Assembly (NCBI RefSeq): GCF_014193655.1 | Contig: NZ_JACHZQ010000001.1 | Coordinates: 310,001-374,000 of the forward strand | Length of the DNA: 64,000 nucleotides | Reading direction: 5' to 3' | Source of the DNA: Rhizobium sp. BK313 | GTDB lineage: Bacteria > Pseudomonadota > Alphaproteobacteria > Rhizobiales > Rhizobiaceae | Part shown: positions 25,399 through 33,669 of the stretch, piece by piece | Layout: each line of letters opens with the position of its first letter | Position numbering within the stretch: the first letter of the stretch is position 1 | The notes under the pieces: model-generated | What the model saw: the letters and a program-made list of their open reading frames with translations, nothing else | Database searches by the model: none | What the model was told of the DNA's origin: nothing | Program-made: the position numbers and the translations under genes

Positions 25399-27069
25399 TC
25401 AAGCACGTTCGCGACGCTGACCACCGCCACCGCCATTGCGAGGGCCGCTGCGTTTCATGCCGCCGTTGCCGCCTTCGCGGTGTTCGCCGTGGGCGTGGCC
25501 TTGGCCGCGCTCCTCACTATGGCGGCCCGAGGGGCGGCCGTGAGCATGGCGGGGGCCGCGATGGGCGCCGGCTTCGTGGGATGCGCCATTGGCGTTTGCC
25601 GGGCCATTGTGATGAGGCTTCTTGGCCGGACGAAAATCGGACGTCGAAGCGAGATCGTTGTCTATTTCCGGGCGCGGCGTGCGCTCGTCGCGTCGCTGGC
25701 CGCGGAAGTCAGCATTGCGATTGTTTTCGCGCTGCGGACGATCGTCACGCGGGCGGCGTTCCTGGCGTTCGCCGCTACGAGCGCGGGCTTCGCCATTTTC
25801 GCCGTCACGCTGCGGACGGCCGGCGGGGCGACCCGAACGCCCTTCCGGACGCCCTTGACCTGCACCACCACGGCCTTGACCTTGGCCACCACGACCACCT
25901 GCGCGGTTGTTGCCGCGAGCCGGACGGCCACGGTCAGCCGGAGCTTCGCCACTCGCAACGGCGATTTCGATGCCCATCAGGCGCTCGATGTCGCGCAGCA
26001 GGCGGGCTTCATCCGGAGCGCAGAAGGCAATGGCAATGCCGTCGCGGCCGGCGCGCGCGGTGCGGCCGATGCGGTGGACGTAGGCATCCGGCACTTCCGG
26101 CAGGTCGTAGTTATAGACATGCGAAACGCCGGGGATGTCGATGCCGCGGGCAGCGACATCGGTTGCGACGAGAATGCGGACTTCGCCATCACGGAAGGCT
26201 CGCAAGGCGCGCTCGCGCTGGCCTTGGCTCTTGTTGCCGTGGATGGAAGCGACGGCAAAGCCGACATGATCGAGATGCTTCATCAGCTTCTCTGCGCCGT
26301 GCTTGGTGCGCAGGAAAACCATGGCGCGGCCATCCGGATTTGCGGAAATCGTTTCCTTCAGGATCTCGGTCTTGTGGTTCTGTCCGGATACGAAGTGGAC
26401 ATATTGCTCCACCTTGTCGGCGGCCTTGCCAGGAGGCGAGACTTCGACCTTGACCGGATCGGTCAGGTATTCGGAAGCGAGATCGGCGATCGTCTTCGGC
26501 ATGGTGGCCGAGAACAGCATGGTCTGGCGCTTGGCCGGGACGAGCTTGGAGATCTTGCGCAGGTCATGGATAAAGCCGAGGTCGAGCATCTGGTCGGCCT
26601 CGTCGAGGACGAGATAGCTGACCTGGCCGAGCGACAGGGCGCGGCGGCTGATGAGATCGAGCAGGCGGCCGGGGGTGGCGACGAGGATGTCGGTCCCGCG
26701 TTCCAGCTGGAGTTGCTGCTTGTTGATCGAGGCGCCGCCGACGACGACATTGATCTTCAGCGGCGTCTTGCGGACGAAGAGTTTCAGGTTATCAGCGATC
26801 TGGTTGACCAGTTCGCGGGTCGGGGCGAGGATCAGCGTGCGGACCGTGCGGTTGTCGGGGCGCTTGGCATCCTTCAACAGCATCTCGATGATTGGCAGGC
26901 CGAAAGCGGCTGTTTTGCCGGTGCCGGTCTGGGCGAGGCCGATGAGATCGCGGCCCTGAAGAACAAGCGGAATAGCCTGTGCCTGGATGGGCGTCGGCGT
27001 CGCGAAGTTGTTTTGCGACAGCGTATCGACGATCTGCTTGGAGAGACCAAGCGAGTGAAAATCGGTCAA
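25399..27069 (-). CDS. DEAD-box RNA helicase with long basic tail (RhlE-like)
   Basis: This 556-aa ATP-dependent RNA helicase has all core motifs in residues 1-370: Q-motif (FATPTPIQAQAIP), I (AQTGTGKT), Ia (PTREL), II (DEAD), III (SAT), and VI (HRIGRTARAG). Residues from about 385 onwards form a low-complexity tail rich in Arg, Gly, Gln and Asp with RGG-like repeats, ending in a Gly/Arg cluster. Such tails bind RNA without structure preference and can drive condensate formation. RhlE-type helicases act in cold adaptation, ribosome assembly and RNA decay. The gene has a long leader with a hairpin and its own strong terminator. Confidence 0.93.
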   Translation of the reverse strand: MTDFHSLGLSKQIVDTLSQNNFATPTPIQAQAIPLVLQGRDLIGLAQTGTGKTAAFGLPIIEMLLKDAKRPDNRTVRTLILAPTRELVNQIADNLKLFVRKTPLKINVVVGGASINKQQLQLERGTDILVATPGRLLDLISRRALSLGQVSYLVLDEADQMLDLGFIHDLRKISKLVPAKRQTMLFSATMPKTIADLASEYLTDPVKVEVSPPGKAADKVEQYVHFVSGQNHKTEILKETISANPDGRAMVFLRTKHGAEKLMKHLDHVGFAVASIHGNKSQGQRERALRAFRDGEVRILVATDVAARGIDIPGVSHVYNYDLPEVPDAYVHRIGRTARAGRDGIAIAFCAPDEARLLRDIERLMGIEIAVASGEAPADRGRPARGNNRAGGRGGQGQGRGGAGQGRPEGRSGRPAGRPQRDGENGEARARSGERQERRPRDDRPQRENNRNADFRGQRRDERTPRPEIDNDLASTSDFRPAKKPHHNGPANANGASHEAGAHRGPRHAHGRPSGRHSEERGQGHAHGEHREGGNGGMKRSGPRNGGGGGQRRERA

Positions 27070-27196
27070 TTCAATACCTTTCGGGGCGCCAAAGCAAATA
27101 GGCCGGGTCGCACCATGCGGTCCGGTCTCTCTCTGGCGTCAAGAACCCCGCGTGAAGTGGGAACTTGTTAGTTGGAAAAAGCTTTCCAGCGCGTCC

Positions 27197-27216
27197 GACC
27201 GCCTTGGGGTGCGGTC
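27197..27216 (-). promoter_or_regulatory. Hairpin in the leader region of the helicase gene
   Basis: GACCGC (27197-27202) pairs with GCGGTC (27211-27216) over an 8-base loop, about 130 bases upstream of the helicase ATG. On the minus strand it would lie in the 5' leader if the promoter is further upstream. DEAD-box genes are often controlled through their leaders, but no known element is recognised. Confidence 0.3.
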
Positions 27217-27366
27217 TCATTTTAAAAGCGCTTTTGTCCTTCTCTTGCGTACGTCTAGTCCCGCAGGGCACGCTCACGCGGCGGCCGGAAGGTGAAAGCT
27301 GAGGCGCATTTGGTCTTATTCACCGCCAAAGTCAAGGGGTATCACCGAAAGCTTGTTCGCGGATGC

Positions 27367-27395
27367 AACAAAAACGCCGCCGGGAGCCGGCGGCG
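27367..27395 (-). terminator. Rho-independent terminator of the small secreted-protein gene
   Basis: On the minus strand CGCCGCCGG and CCGGCGGCG form a perfect 9-bp stem with a 3-base loop, followed by TTTTTG. It lies 47 bases past the stop at 27442. Confidence 0.85.
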
Positions 27396-27441
27396 CTGTC
27401 AATTCAGGCATGGCATCACTGGAAGCGATGCGCTTCAAGCC

Positions 27442-27735
27442 TTAACGGCAAACTTCTACGCGGTGCGGGTGGCCCCAGCGGTCGCGGTGCCAACCCCAGG
27501 TGCAGTGATGGTGCGGACGCCAGTAAACGGGCTCGTAGGCCGGGCCATAGTAATAAGCCGGATAAGCCGGTCGGACGGCTTCGGCAGCGAGTGCGCCGCC
27601 AACGGCGCCGGCAGCGAGGCCGCCCCAGAAGGCGCCGCGCTCGGAAGCGCTTGCCGAAGTGGTGGTTGCGACAGCCGCGCCACCAAGGGTTAGCGCTATC
27701 AGGCCTGTCGCCATTACAGTGCGAAGCACGGACAT
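27442..27735 (-). CDS. Small secreted or membrane-anchored glycine-zipper protein
   Basis: This 97-aa protein has an N-terminal signal sequence (MSVLRTVMATGLIALTLGGA, possible cleavage near SASA/SE). A short Gly/Ala-zipper helix follows (FWGGLAAGAVGGALAAEA), then a Tyr/Pro/His/Trp-rich tail with HHHCTWGWHRDRWG. The tail contains two cysteines, enough for one disulfide in the periplasm. AAAGGAA precedes the ATG at 27735. Rhizobia encode several short proteins of this kind with unknown function; the His/Trp tail could bind metal or envelope polymers, which is speculation. Confidence 0.75.
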   Translation of the reverse strand: MSVLRTVMATGLIALTLGGAAVATTTSASASERGAFWGGLAAGAVGGALAAEAVRPAYPAYYYGPAYEPVYWRPHHHCTWGWHRDRWGHPHRVEVCR

Positions 27736-27879
27736 TAAAATTCCTTTCCCTAACAAAAGGCCCCCAACTGAAGCCAGGACCGAAACTGGGCAGGAATCGA
27801 GGCGAAGTCGTGGCTAAATGAGAGGAGCCTCACATTAAATTTTTTTCATAATAGATGAGCAAAACTTGTTGATTTCACT

Positions 27880-29466
27880 CTAGAAATCAGTCGGAACGCC
27901 GCCTTCCTTTTTGCGCCTTGCAACGAAGGCGTCAAGCTCCTCCTCGATCGCTGGATCGAGCGGCGGGCGCTCGTAATGAGCGAGTGTTTCTTTGAAGACG
28001 CGGTTGGCATGATCATAGGTCGTCGGCCGGCCGGCTTCAGTCCAGGTCTCGTGATTGCGCCAGTCCGAAAGGATCGGCGAATAGAAGGCGGTTTCGTAGC
28101 GGGCGAGCGTATGCGCGGTGCCGAAATAGTGGCCGCCGGGGCCGACATCTCGCACGGCGTCAAGAGCCAGCGCGTCCTGGCTGACATCCAGCGGCGTCAG
28201 GAATTCGGCGACCATCTGCAGCATGTCGACATCGAGGATGAATTTCTCGAAGGAGGCGGTCAGCCCGCCTTCGCTCCAGCCAGCTGAATGCAGTACGAAG
28301 TTGCCGCCGCCCTGCGTCAGCGCCCAAAGCGATAGTGCCGATTCGTAGGCCGCCTGCGCGTCCAGCGTATTGGCGGCGTTGGTGTTGGAGGTGCGGTAGG
28401 GGATGCCGTAGCGGCGGGCGAGCTGGCCGCCACAGATGACCGCCTTCATATATTCGGGGGTGCCAAAGGCGGGCGCTCCGGTCTTCATGTCGACATTCGA
28501 GGTGAAGCCGCCATACATGACCGGCGCTCCCTTGCGCACCATCTGACTGAAGGCAATACCGCAGAGCGCTTCGGCATTCTGCTGCACCAGCGCGCCAGCG
28601 ATGGTCACCGGCGCCATGGCGCCCGCCAGCGTGAAAGGCGTGATGATCACGACCTGACCTCGCGACGACATCTCGATAATGCCTTGCAGCATCGGCCCGT
28701 CGAGGCGCAGCGGTGAGGAGGAATTGATGACGGTGAAGAGCGAGGGCTCGCGCTCCATCTGTTCCATGCTGATACCGCGGCCGATGCGGGCGATCTCGAT
28801 GGCGTCGAGATTGCGCTGCTTGCCGAGCGAATAGCAATGGAACGCCTTGTCGGTGAGCTTGACGATATCGGCGAGGCAGTCGAGATGGCGTACCGAGGCG
28901 TGGATATCGATGGGCTCCACCGGGTAGCCGCCGGTCATGTGGATGATGTCGTAGGATTGGGCAAGCTTGATCAGCTTGCGGAAGTCCTCCTGATTGCCGG
29001 CCCGCCTGCCACCTTCACGATCAGCGACAAAAGGTGCCGAGGCGACCTGGGCAAAGACGAGGTTCCTGCCGCCGATCTGAACGTTTCTGAGCGGATTACG
29101 GGCGTGCAGAGTGAAGGTCGAAGGGACTGAGGCGATCAGCTCCGTGATCATGCCGCGGTCGAAGCGGACGCGCTCCGTACCAGGCGCGATGACGGCGCCC
29201 GCGGCCTTCATGCGCTCGCGCGCTTCCGGCAGGATGATGTCCATGCCGATCTCTTCGAGAATGGTCAACGACGCCTCGTGAATGTCGTCGAGCGCTTCAG
29301 GCGACAGAAGTTCGGTGCGGGCGAGATTGTTGACGAGATTGAGATATTTCGCGCCGCTCGGCTTGCGGCTGCGCTCGGCGCCCCGACCCCCGGCTCGGCG
29401 GCGGCGCTCGACCGGAATGGTAGCGGTGTCAGTCTCGTGCAAGGCCGTGTTTCTATCGTCGCTCAT
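27880..29466 (-). CDS. MttB-family methyltransferase, non-pyrrolysine
   Basis: This 528-aa protein belongs to the trimethylamine methyltransferase (MttB) superfamily. These TIM-barrel enzymes move a methyl group from a quaternary or tertiary amine to a corrinoid protein. Landmarks are LTILEEIGMDIILPEARE near residue 70, MTGGYPVEP, CYSLGKQRNLDAI and FGTAHTLARYETAFYSPILSDW near the C-terminus. It is a continuous frame without an internal TAG, so it is a member without pyrrolysine, the branch that includes glycine betaine methyltransferases. No corrinoid protein or reductive activator gene lies nearby. Residues 20-38 are basic and disordered-looking. Substrate in this aerobe is unknown. Confidence 0.85.
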   Translation of the reverse strand: MSDDRNTALHETDTATIPVERRRRAGGRGAERSRKPSGAKYLNLVNNLARTELLSPEALDDIHEASLTILEEIGMDIILPEARERMKAAGAVIAPGTERVRFDRGMITELIASVPSTFTLHARNPLRNVQIGGRNLVFAQVASAPFVADREGGRRAGNQEDFRKLIKLAQSYDIIHMTGGYPVEPIDIHASVRHLDCLADIVKLTDKAFHCYSLGKQRNLDAIEIARIGRGISMEQMEREPSLFTVINSSSPLRLDGPMLQGIIEMSSRGQVVIITPFTLAGAMAPVTIAGALVQQNAEALCGIAFSQMVRKGAPVMYGGFTSNVDMKTGAPAFGTPEYMKAVICGGQLARRYGIPYRTSNTNAANTLDAQAAYESALSLWALTQGGGNFVLHSAGWSEGGLTASFEKFILDVDMLQMVAEFLTPLDVSQDALALDAVRDVGPGGHYFGTAHTLARYETAFYSPILSDWRNHETWTEAGRPTTYDHANRVFKETLAHYERPPLDPAIEEELDAFVARRKKEGGVPTDF

Positions 29467-29680
29467 AGTCTCGCTCCACCATTGTCCTGATGTGATTCTT
29501 GGCAGAGTTCGACGTCGAATGCTGCCGTCGTTTGCGACCTGGGAATGACTGTTCTGGGATAGTCAGTGGCCTGAACGCGACGTTCCACGCGCTGGTAATA
29601 TGGTTAACGGCTTGTTAAAGCGATTTGTGATAAAGCATTGCTTCAGTAACCTATCGTGAGTGGTGAGAAGAGGGGTCCTG

Positions 29681-32600
29681 TTGAACTCGGACGGTGCACT
29701 GCTGGAGATGGCCTGTCGCCGGATCGCCGATCTGGATCAGCCGGCCTATGTCAAGAACAGCGATCTGCGATATGTCGCCGTCAACGAAGCCTATGCGCGC
29801 TTTTTTCGGCGCGATATCTCTGATTTCATCGGCAATCGCAGCCGCGATCTCTTCGACAGCGGCGAAGAGATCGACCGCGAAGACAAGGAGCGCCGGGCGT
29901 TGGTGTTCGGCTCCGAGGAGACGGCGCTATGCTTCGATCCCACGGGCAGTGACCGTTCGCGGGTGCAGATCGAAAGTTTTTCGCCCTCGCAAGACCGCTT
30001 CTACGTCTTCGGAATGTTTCTTGATTCGCCAGTTGTGCCTTCGCATTCGTCCTTGGCTCCGGGAGACCACGATATTCCGGGCAAAGGCGTCGATGAGATC
30101 GGACTTTATCGTACCATTCTCGAAGACCTGCCGGTTGCCGCTTTCGTGCGCGATGCCGGCCATCGGCTGATCTATTCCAACGAGGCCTATGCGGCCATCA
30201 CGGGGCTCAGCCGCGCCGAGGCGCTGGGCAAGACAGAACACGAGATGTTCGAAAACGGCGCCGACGATTTCTTTGCGGAAAACGAGCGCGTGCTGAACGA
30301 AGGGCACGGGCTCGAATTCGAAGGCGAAGTGGTTGATCGGCTGCACGTGAAGCATCCGATCATGACGCGCGTCAACCGCGTCGTCACCTCGGACGGCAAG
30401 CGCTACGCCGTCGGATCCATGACCGATATTTCCGTTTTGAAGCTGCGCGAGACACAGTTGATCGAGGCGCAGGCGCAGGCGCAGGCATTGCATCAGGATC
30501 TGGAGAATATCCTGCGCTCAATGCCGATCGGCGTGATGATCCATGACGGCAACTATGATGTGGAATATACCAATGATGCCTTTTACGACATCTGGGGATT
30601 CCCGAAGGACGAGCGCTTCGAAGGCCGGCACTATCGCGATCTCGTTGCCAAGCATTTCGAGCTTGGCCGTTACGACGCCGATGCCGGCAGCATCGACGAC
30701 GTCTATCAGGCGCGACTGGACGCCTTCCGCAACGCCGGACCGCATCTCCAGACCGAGATGAATTTTGCCGACGGTAAATCCGTCATCATGGATGCGCGCC
30801 GCATTTCGAACGGCCGCACGCTGATCGCCTATGCCGACATCTCCTCCGTGCGCCAGCAAGCCCGAGAGATCACCGAGGCGCGTGTTGCGCTGGAGCGCCT
30901 CGGCGAGCTGATGACAGACGCCACGCACGCCATGTCGCAAGGATTGCTGATCGTACAGGACGGCATCATCATGCTGGCGAGCGATGCATTGAAGGACATG
31001 CTGCGCGTTCCCGCAGATTATCTCGAGGTCGGCAAGCATTGGTCCATCGCCTTTGATCATTGCGCCGCGCGCGGCGATTTCGGCGACGAGCCGGAGGCGG
31101 TTCGCCTTGCCTGGGGCGAGAGCATGGCGGCGAACAAGCCGGTCTCGGCGGTGTTCCAGGTCGCCGGCGAGCGCTGGATGCAATTCGAAGCGACGATCAG
31201 CGAAAATCGCCGCTGGACCGTGGTTCTGACCGATGTCACCGAGATGAAGGAGCGCGAGGCCGAGCTGCAACTGCTGCTTTCCCGCAGCGAAGCCGCCGAC
31301 CGCGCCAAATCCGAATTTCTCGCCAATATGAGCCATGAAATCCGTACGCCGATGAATGGTGTTCTCGGCATGGCGGAACTCCTGGCCAAGACCGATCTCG
31401 ACGCCCGTCAGAAGACCTTCATCGATATCATCGTCAAGTCGGGCAATGCGCTGTTGACGATCATCAACGACATCCTGGATTTCTCGAAGATCGATGCTGG
31501 GCAGATGCGTCTGCGCAAGGCTGCCTTCGATCCGGCCGAGGCGGTTGAGGATGTCATGACACTCCTCTCGTCGCCGGCGGCGGAAAAGGATATCGAGCTG
31601 CTGGTGCGCACGACGCCCGATGTGCCGGCCATGGTGCTCGGCGATGCCGGCCGCTTCCGCCAGATCGTCACCAATCTCGTCGGCAATGCGATCAAATTCA
31701 CCGAGCGCGGCCATGTGCTGGTCGAGGTGAACAGCCGGTCGATTGACAACGACGAGGTCATGTTAACGCTCCGTATCGAGGACACCGGTGTCGGCATTCC
31801 CGACGAGAAGCTCGATTCCATTTTCGAGAAGTTTTCGCAGGTCGATGCGTCCTCGACCCGCCGTCACGAGGGCACAGGTCTCGGCCTCGCCATTACCGCC
31901 GGGCTGGTCGATCTCTTCGGCGGCTATCTCGAAGTCGAAAGCGAATGGGGCAAGGGCTCGGTCTTCAGCGTACATCTGCCCGTGCCGCCGGCGGCCGTTC
32001 GCAATGAACCGCGCGCGGTGCCGGTCAATGTCAAAGGCGCCGGCATCCTGGTCGTCGACGACAACGAGATCAACCGGCGGATATTGACCGAGCAGTTGGC
32101 GCAATGGGGTTTTGACGGCTACGCCGCCGAAGACGGCAAGACGGGGCTCGCTATCCTCCATGCCGCTTTCGATATGGGTGTGCCGGTCGATGCCGTGATC
32201 CTCGATTACCACATGCCGGACATGAACGGAGATGACGTCGCGCGTGCCATCCGTGCCAATTCGCGCTTCGAAGGCGTCTCGCTGATCTTTCTGACATCCA
32301 TGGATGTCGCCGGCAGCGACAAGGAATTCGCGGCGCTAAATGGTCAGGCGCATCTGATGAAACCCACTCGCGCCAATGTGCTGCGCAGCACCATCATCGA
32401 TGTCGTGCGCACTGCGCGCCGGCAGCGGATGAACTGCGATGAGACCGCCTCCGCTCCGCAGTTGCCGATCGAGGCCGAAGCGGCCGCCGCAATCGATACC
32501 GTCGAACGCGAGGTGGCAGCGAAACCTGTCAGCGCCATCGATATCCTCGTCGCAGAGGATAACGAGGTCAACCAGATCGTCTTCACACAGATCTTGCAAG

Positions 32601-32941
32601 TCACAGGCCTGCGCTTCCTCGTGGTCCAGAATGGCCAGGAGGCCGTAGATGCCTGGCGTCAGCTTCGGCCATCGCTGATCATGATGGATGTCTCCATGCC
32701 GGTCATGAACGGCCACCAGGCGACCCGCATGATCCGGCAGTTGGAAGCGGAAGCCGGGCAGGGCTGGCACGTGCCGATCGTCGGCGTCACTGCGCATGCG
32801 CTCGAAGTCGACCGCGATATGTGCCTGGAGGCGGGCATGGACGATTACATGTCGAAACCGATCAGCCCCGAACTCCTGGAAGCCAAGGCCCGCCGCTGGC
32901 TCGGCGATGCTGCGCTTCAGAGCGAGCGTTCCAGCAACTAA
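29681..32941 (+). CDS. Soluble hybrid histidine kinase with four PAS-like regions and two receivers
   Basis: This 1086-aa signalling protein has, in order, PAS-like regions at about 5-105, 140-255, 275-390 and 405-525, a HisKA domain with phospho-acceptor His552 (ANMSHEIRTP), and a HATPase domain (N-box NLVGNAIKF, G1 EDTGVGIP, G2 EGTGLGLAI). Two receiver domains follow, with Asp842 (ILDYHMP) and Asp1003 (MMDVSMP). No membrane segment is visible, so sensing is cytoplasmic. The start is taken as TTG at 29681, because GAGGGG lies 6 bases before it; GTGs at 29660 and 29663 have no such site. The first receiver has KPT where the second has KPI, both keeping the lysine. No phosphotransfer partner is adjacent. 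Confidence 0.9.
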   Translation: MNSDGALLEMACRRIADLDQPAYVKNSDLRYVAVNEAYARFFRRDISDFIGNRSRDLFDSGEEIDREDKERRALVFGSEETALCFDPTGSDRSRVQIESFSPSQDRFYVFGMFLDSPVVPSHSSLAPGDHDIPGKGVDEIGLYRTILEDLPVAAFVRDAGHRLIYSNEAYAAITGLSRAEALGKTEHEMFENGADDFFAENERVLNEGHGLEFEGEVVDRLHVKHPIMTRVNRVVTSDGKRYAVGSMTDISVLKLRETQLIEAQAQAQALHQDLENILRSMPIGVMIHDGNYDVEYTNDAFYDIWGFPKDERFEGRHYRDLVAKHFELGRYDADAGSIDDVYQARLDAFRNAGPHLQTEMNFADGKSVIMDARRISNGRTLIAYADISSVRQQAREITEARVALERLGELMTDATHAMSQGLLIVQDGIIMLASDALKDMLRVPADYLEVGKHWSIAFDHCAARGDFGDEPEAVRLAWGESMAANKPVSAVFQVAGERWMQFEATISENRRWTVVLTDVTEMKEREAELQLLLSRSEAADRAKSEFLANMSHEIRTPMNGVLGMAELLAKTDLDARQKTFIDIIVKSGNALLTIINDILDFSKIDAGQMRLRKAAFDPAEAVEDVMTLLSSPAAEKDIELLVRTTPDVPAMVLGDAGRFRQIVTNLVGNAIKFTERGHVLVEVNSRSIDNDEVMLTLRIEDTGVGIPDEKLDSIFEKFSQVDASSTRRHEGTGLGLAITAGLVDLFGGYLEVESEWGKGSVFSVHLPVPPAAVRNEPRAVPVNVKGAGILVVDDNEINRRILTEQLAQWGFDGYAAEDGKTGLAILHAAFDMGVPVDAVILDYHMPDMNGDDVARAIRANSRFEGVSLIFLTSMDVAGSDKEFAALNGQAHLMKPTRANVLRSTIIDVVRTARRQRMNCDETASAPQLPIEAEAAAAIDTVEREVAAKPVSAIDILVAEDNEVNQIVFTQILQVTGLRFLVVQNGQEAVDAWRQLRPSLIMMDVSMPVMNGHQATRMIRQLEAEAGQGWHVPIVGVTAHALEVDRDMCLEAGMDDYMSKPISPELLEAKARRWLGDAALQSERSSN

Positions 32942-33669
32942 GCCTGCCTCACGCCGCAGAGCATCTCGCGTTTTCCTGCAAATCCCTTACGTCGTTCGAC
33001 CGTGAATCCTGCTGCCTGCAGGTTGCGGCGGACGAAGCCGGCGGCGGCGTAGGTGGCGAAGGTGCCGCCAGAGACTGTCTTGTCGTGGAGATGCTGCATC
33101 AGTTCCGGCGACCACATATCGACGTTTCGTGAAGGGGCGAAACCGTCAAGATACCAGGCGTCGAAGCCTGCTGCTGCTTGGCTCACGCCGTCGATCGCCG
33201 GGCCACAGACGACGCTGAGGCGCGTCTGGGCGTCGAGCGTGAGCGTAACGATGCCGCCCGGTACTTCTGGCCAAACAGCGACAAGCGCCTGACGCTCAGC
33301 ATCGATTTCAGGCCAGCGTGACAACGCGCGATCGATCTCCTCGGAGCGCATCGGGTAAAGTTCGAAAGATATGAAGTGGAGTTTCGAATTCGATTGGCGA
33401 TGTTGTCGCCATTGCCGCCAGGTCTCGCAAAAATTCAGGCCGGTGCCGAAGCCGAGTTCGCCGATCAGAAAGCTTTGTTGTTCATTCCAACGAGCGGGGA
33501 GGCCGTTGCCGGCAAGGAAGACATGGCCGCATTCCAGCCGCCCGTCGGTCTGGCAATAAAAATGGTCGCCAAAGGCGGTCGAATAGGGCATATCGCCGTC
33601 GCGCCATTCAAGCGCTTGGCTTGCATTGGCCTCAGCCGCTGGTGTCTGTTCGGAAACTGGGTCTGTCAT
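32938..33669 (-). CDS. mnmD: tRNA 5-(aminomethyl)-2-thiouridine methyltransferase (MnmD, stand-alone MnmC1)
   Basis: This 243-aa protein matches the methyltransferase half of E. coli MnmC, which uses SAM to methylate nm5s2U34 of tRNA. Visible motifs are the opening LEWRDGDMPYSTAFGDHFY, the SAM site GELGFGTGLNF and the signature WYLDGFAPSRNVDMWS. In E. coli this domain is fused to an FAD oxidase. Here the oxidase-like gene is separate and divergent, and the two ATG codons overlap by two bases (33667-33670). The 3' end overlaps the hybrid kinase stop by four bases. Confidence 0.88.
   Translation of the reverse strand: MTDPVSEQTPAAEANASQALEWRDGDMPYSTAFGDHFYCQTDGRLECGHVFLAGNGLPARWNEQQSFLIGELGFGTGLNFCETWRQWRQHRQSNSKLHFISFELYPMRSEEIDRALSRWPEIDAERQALVAVWPEVPGGIVTLTLDAQTRLSVVCGPAIDGVSQAAAGFDAWYLDGFAPSRNVDMWSPELMQHLHDKTVSGGTFATYAAAGFVRRNLQAAGFTVERRKGFAGKREMLCGVRQA

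Noticed and set aside
25480-27171. A 563-codon open frame on the plus strand
   Set aside because: It is the reverse of the DEAD-box helicase gene, which has every helicase motif. High GC content keeps antisense frames open.
29508-29519. TTCGACGTCGAA palindrome upstream of the MttB-family gene as an operator
   Set aside because: A 12-base self-palindrome is not rare in DNA of this composition, and no promoter could be placed next to it.
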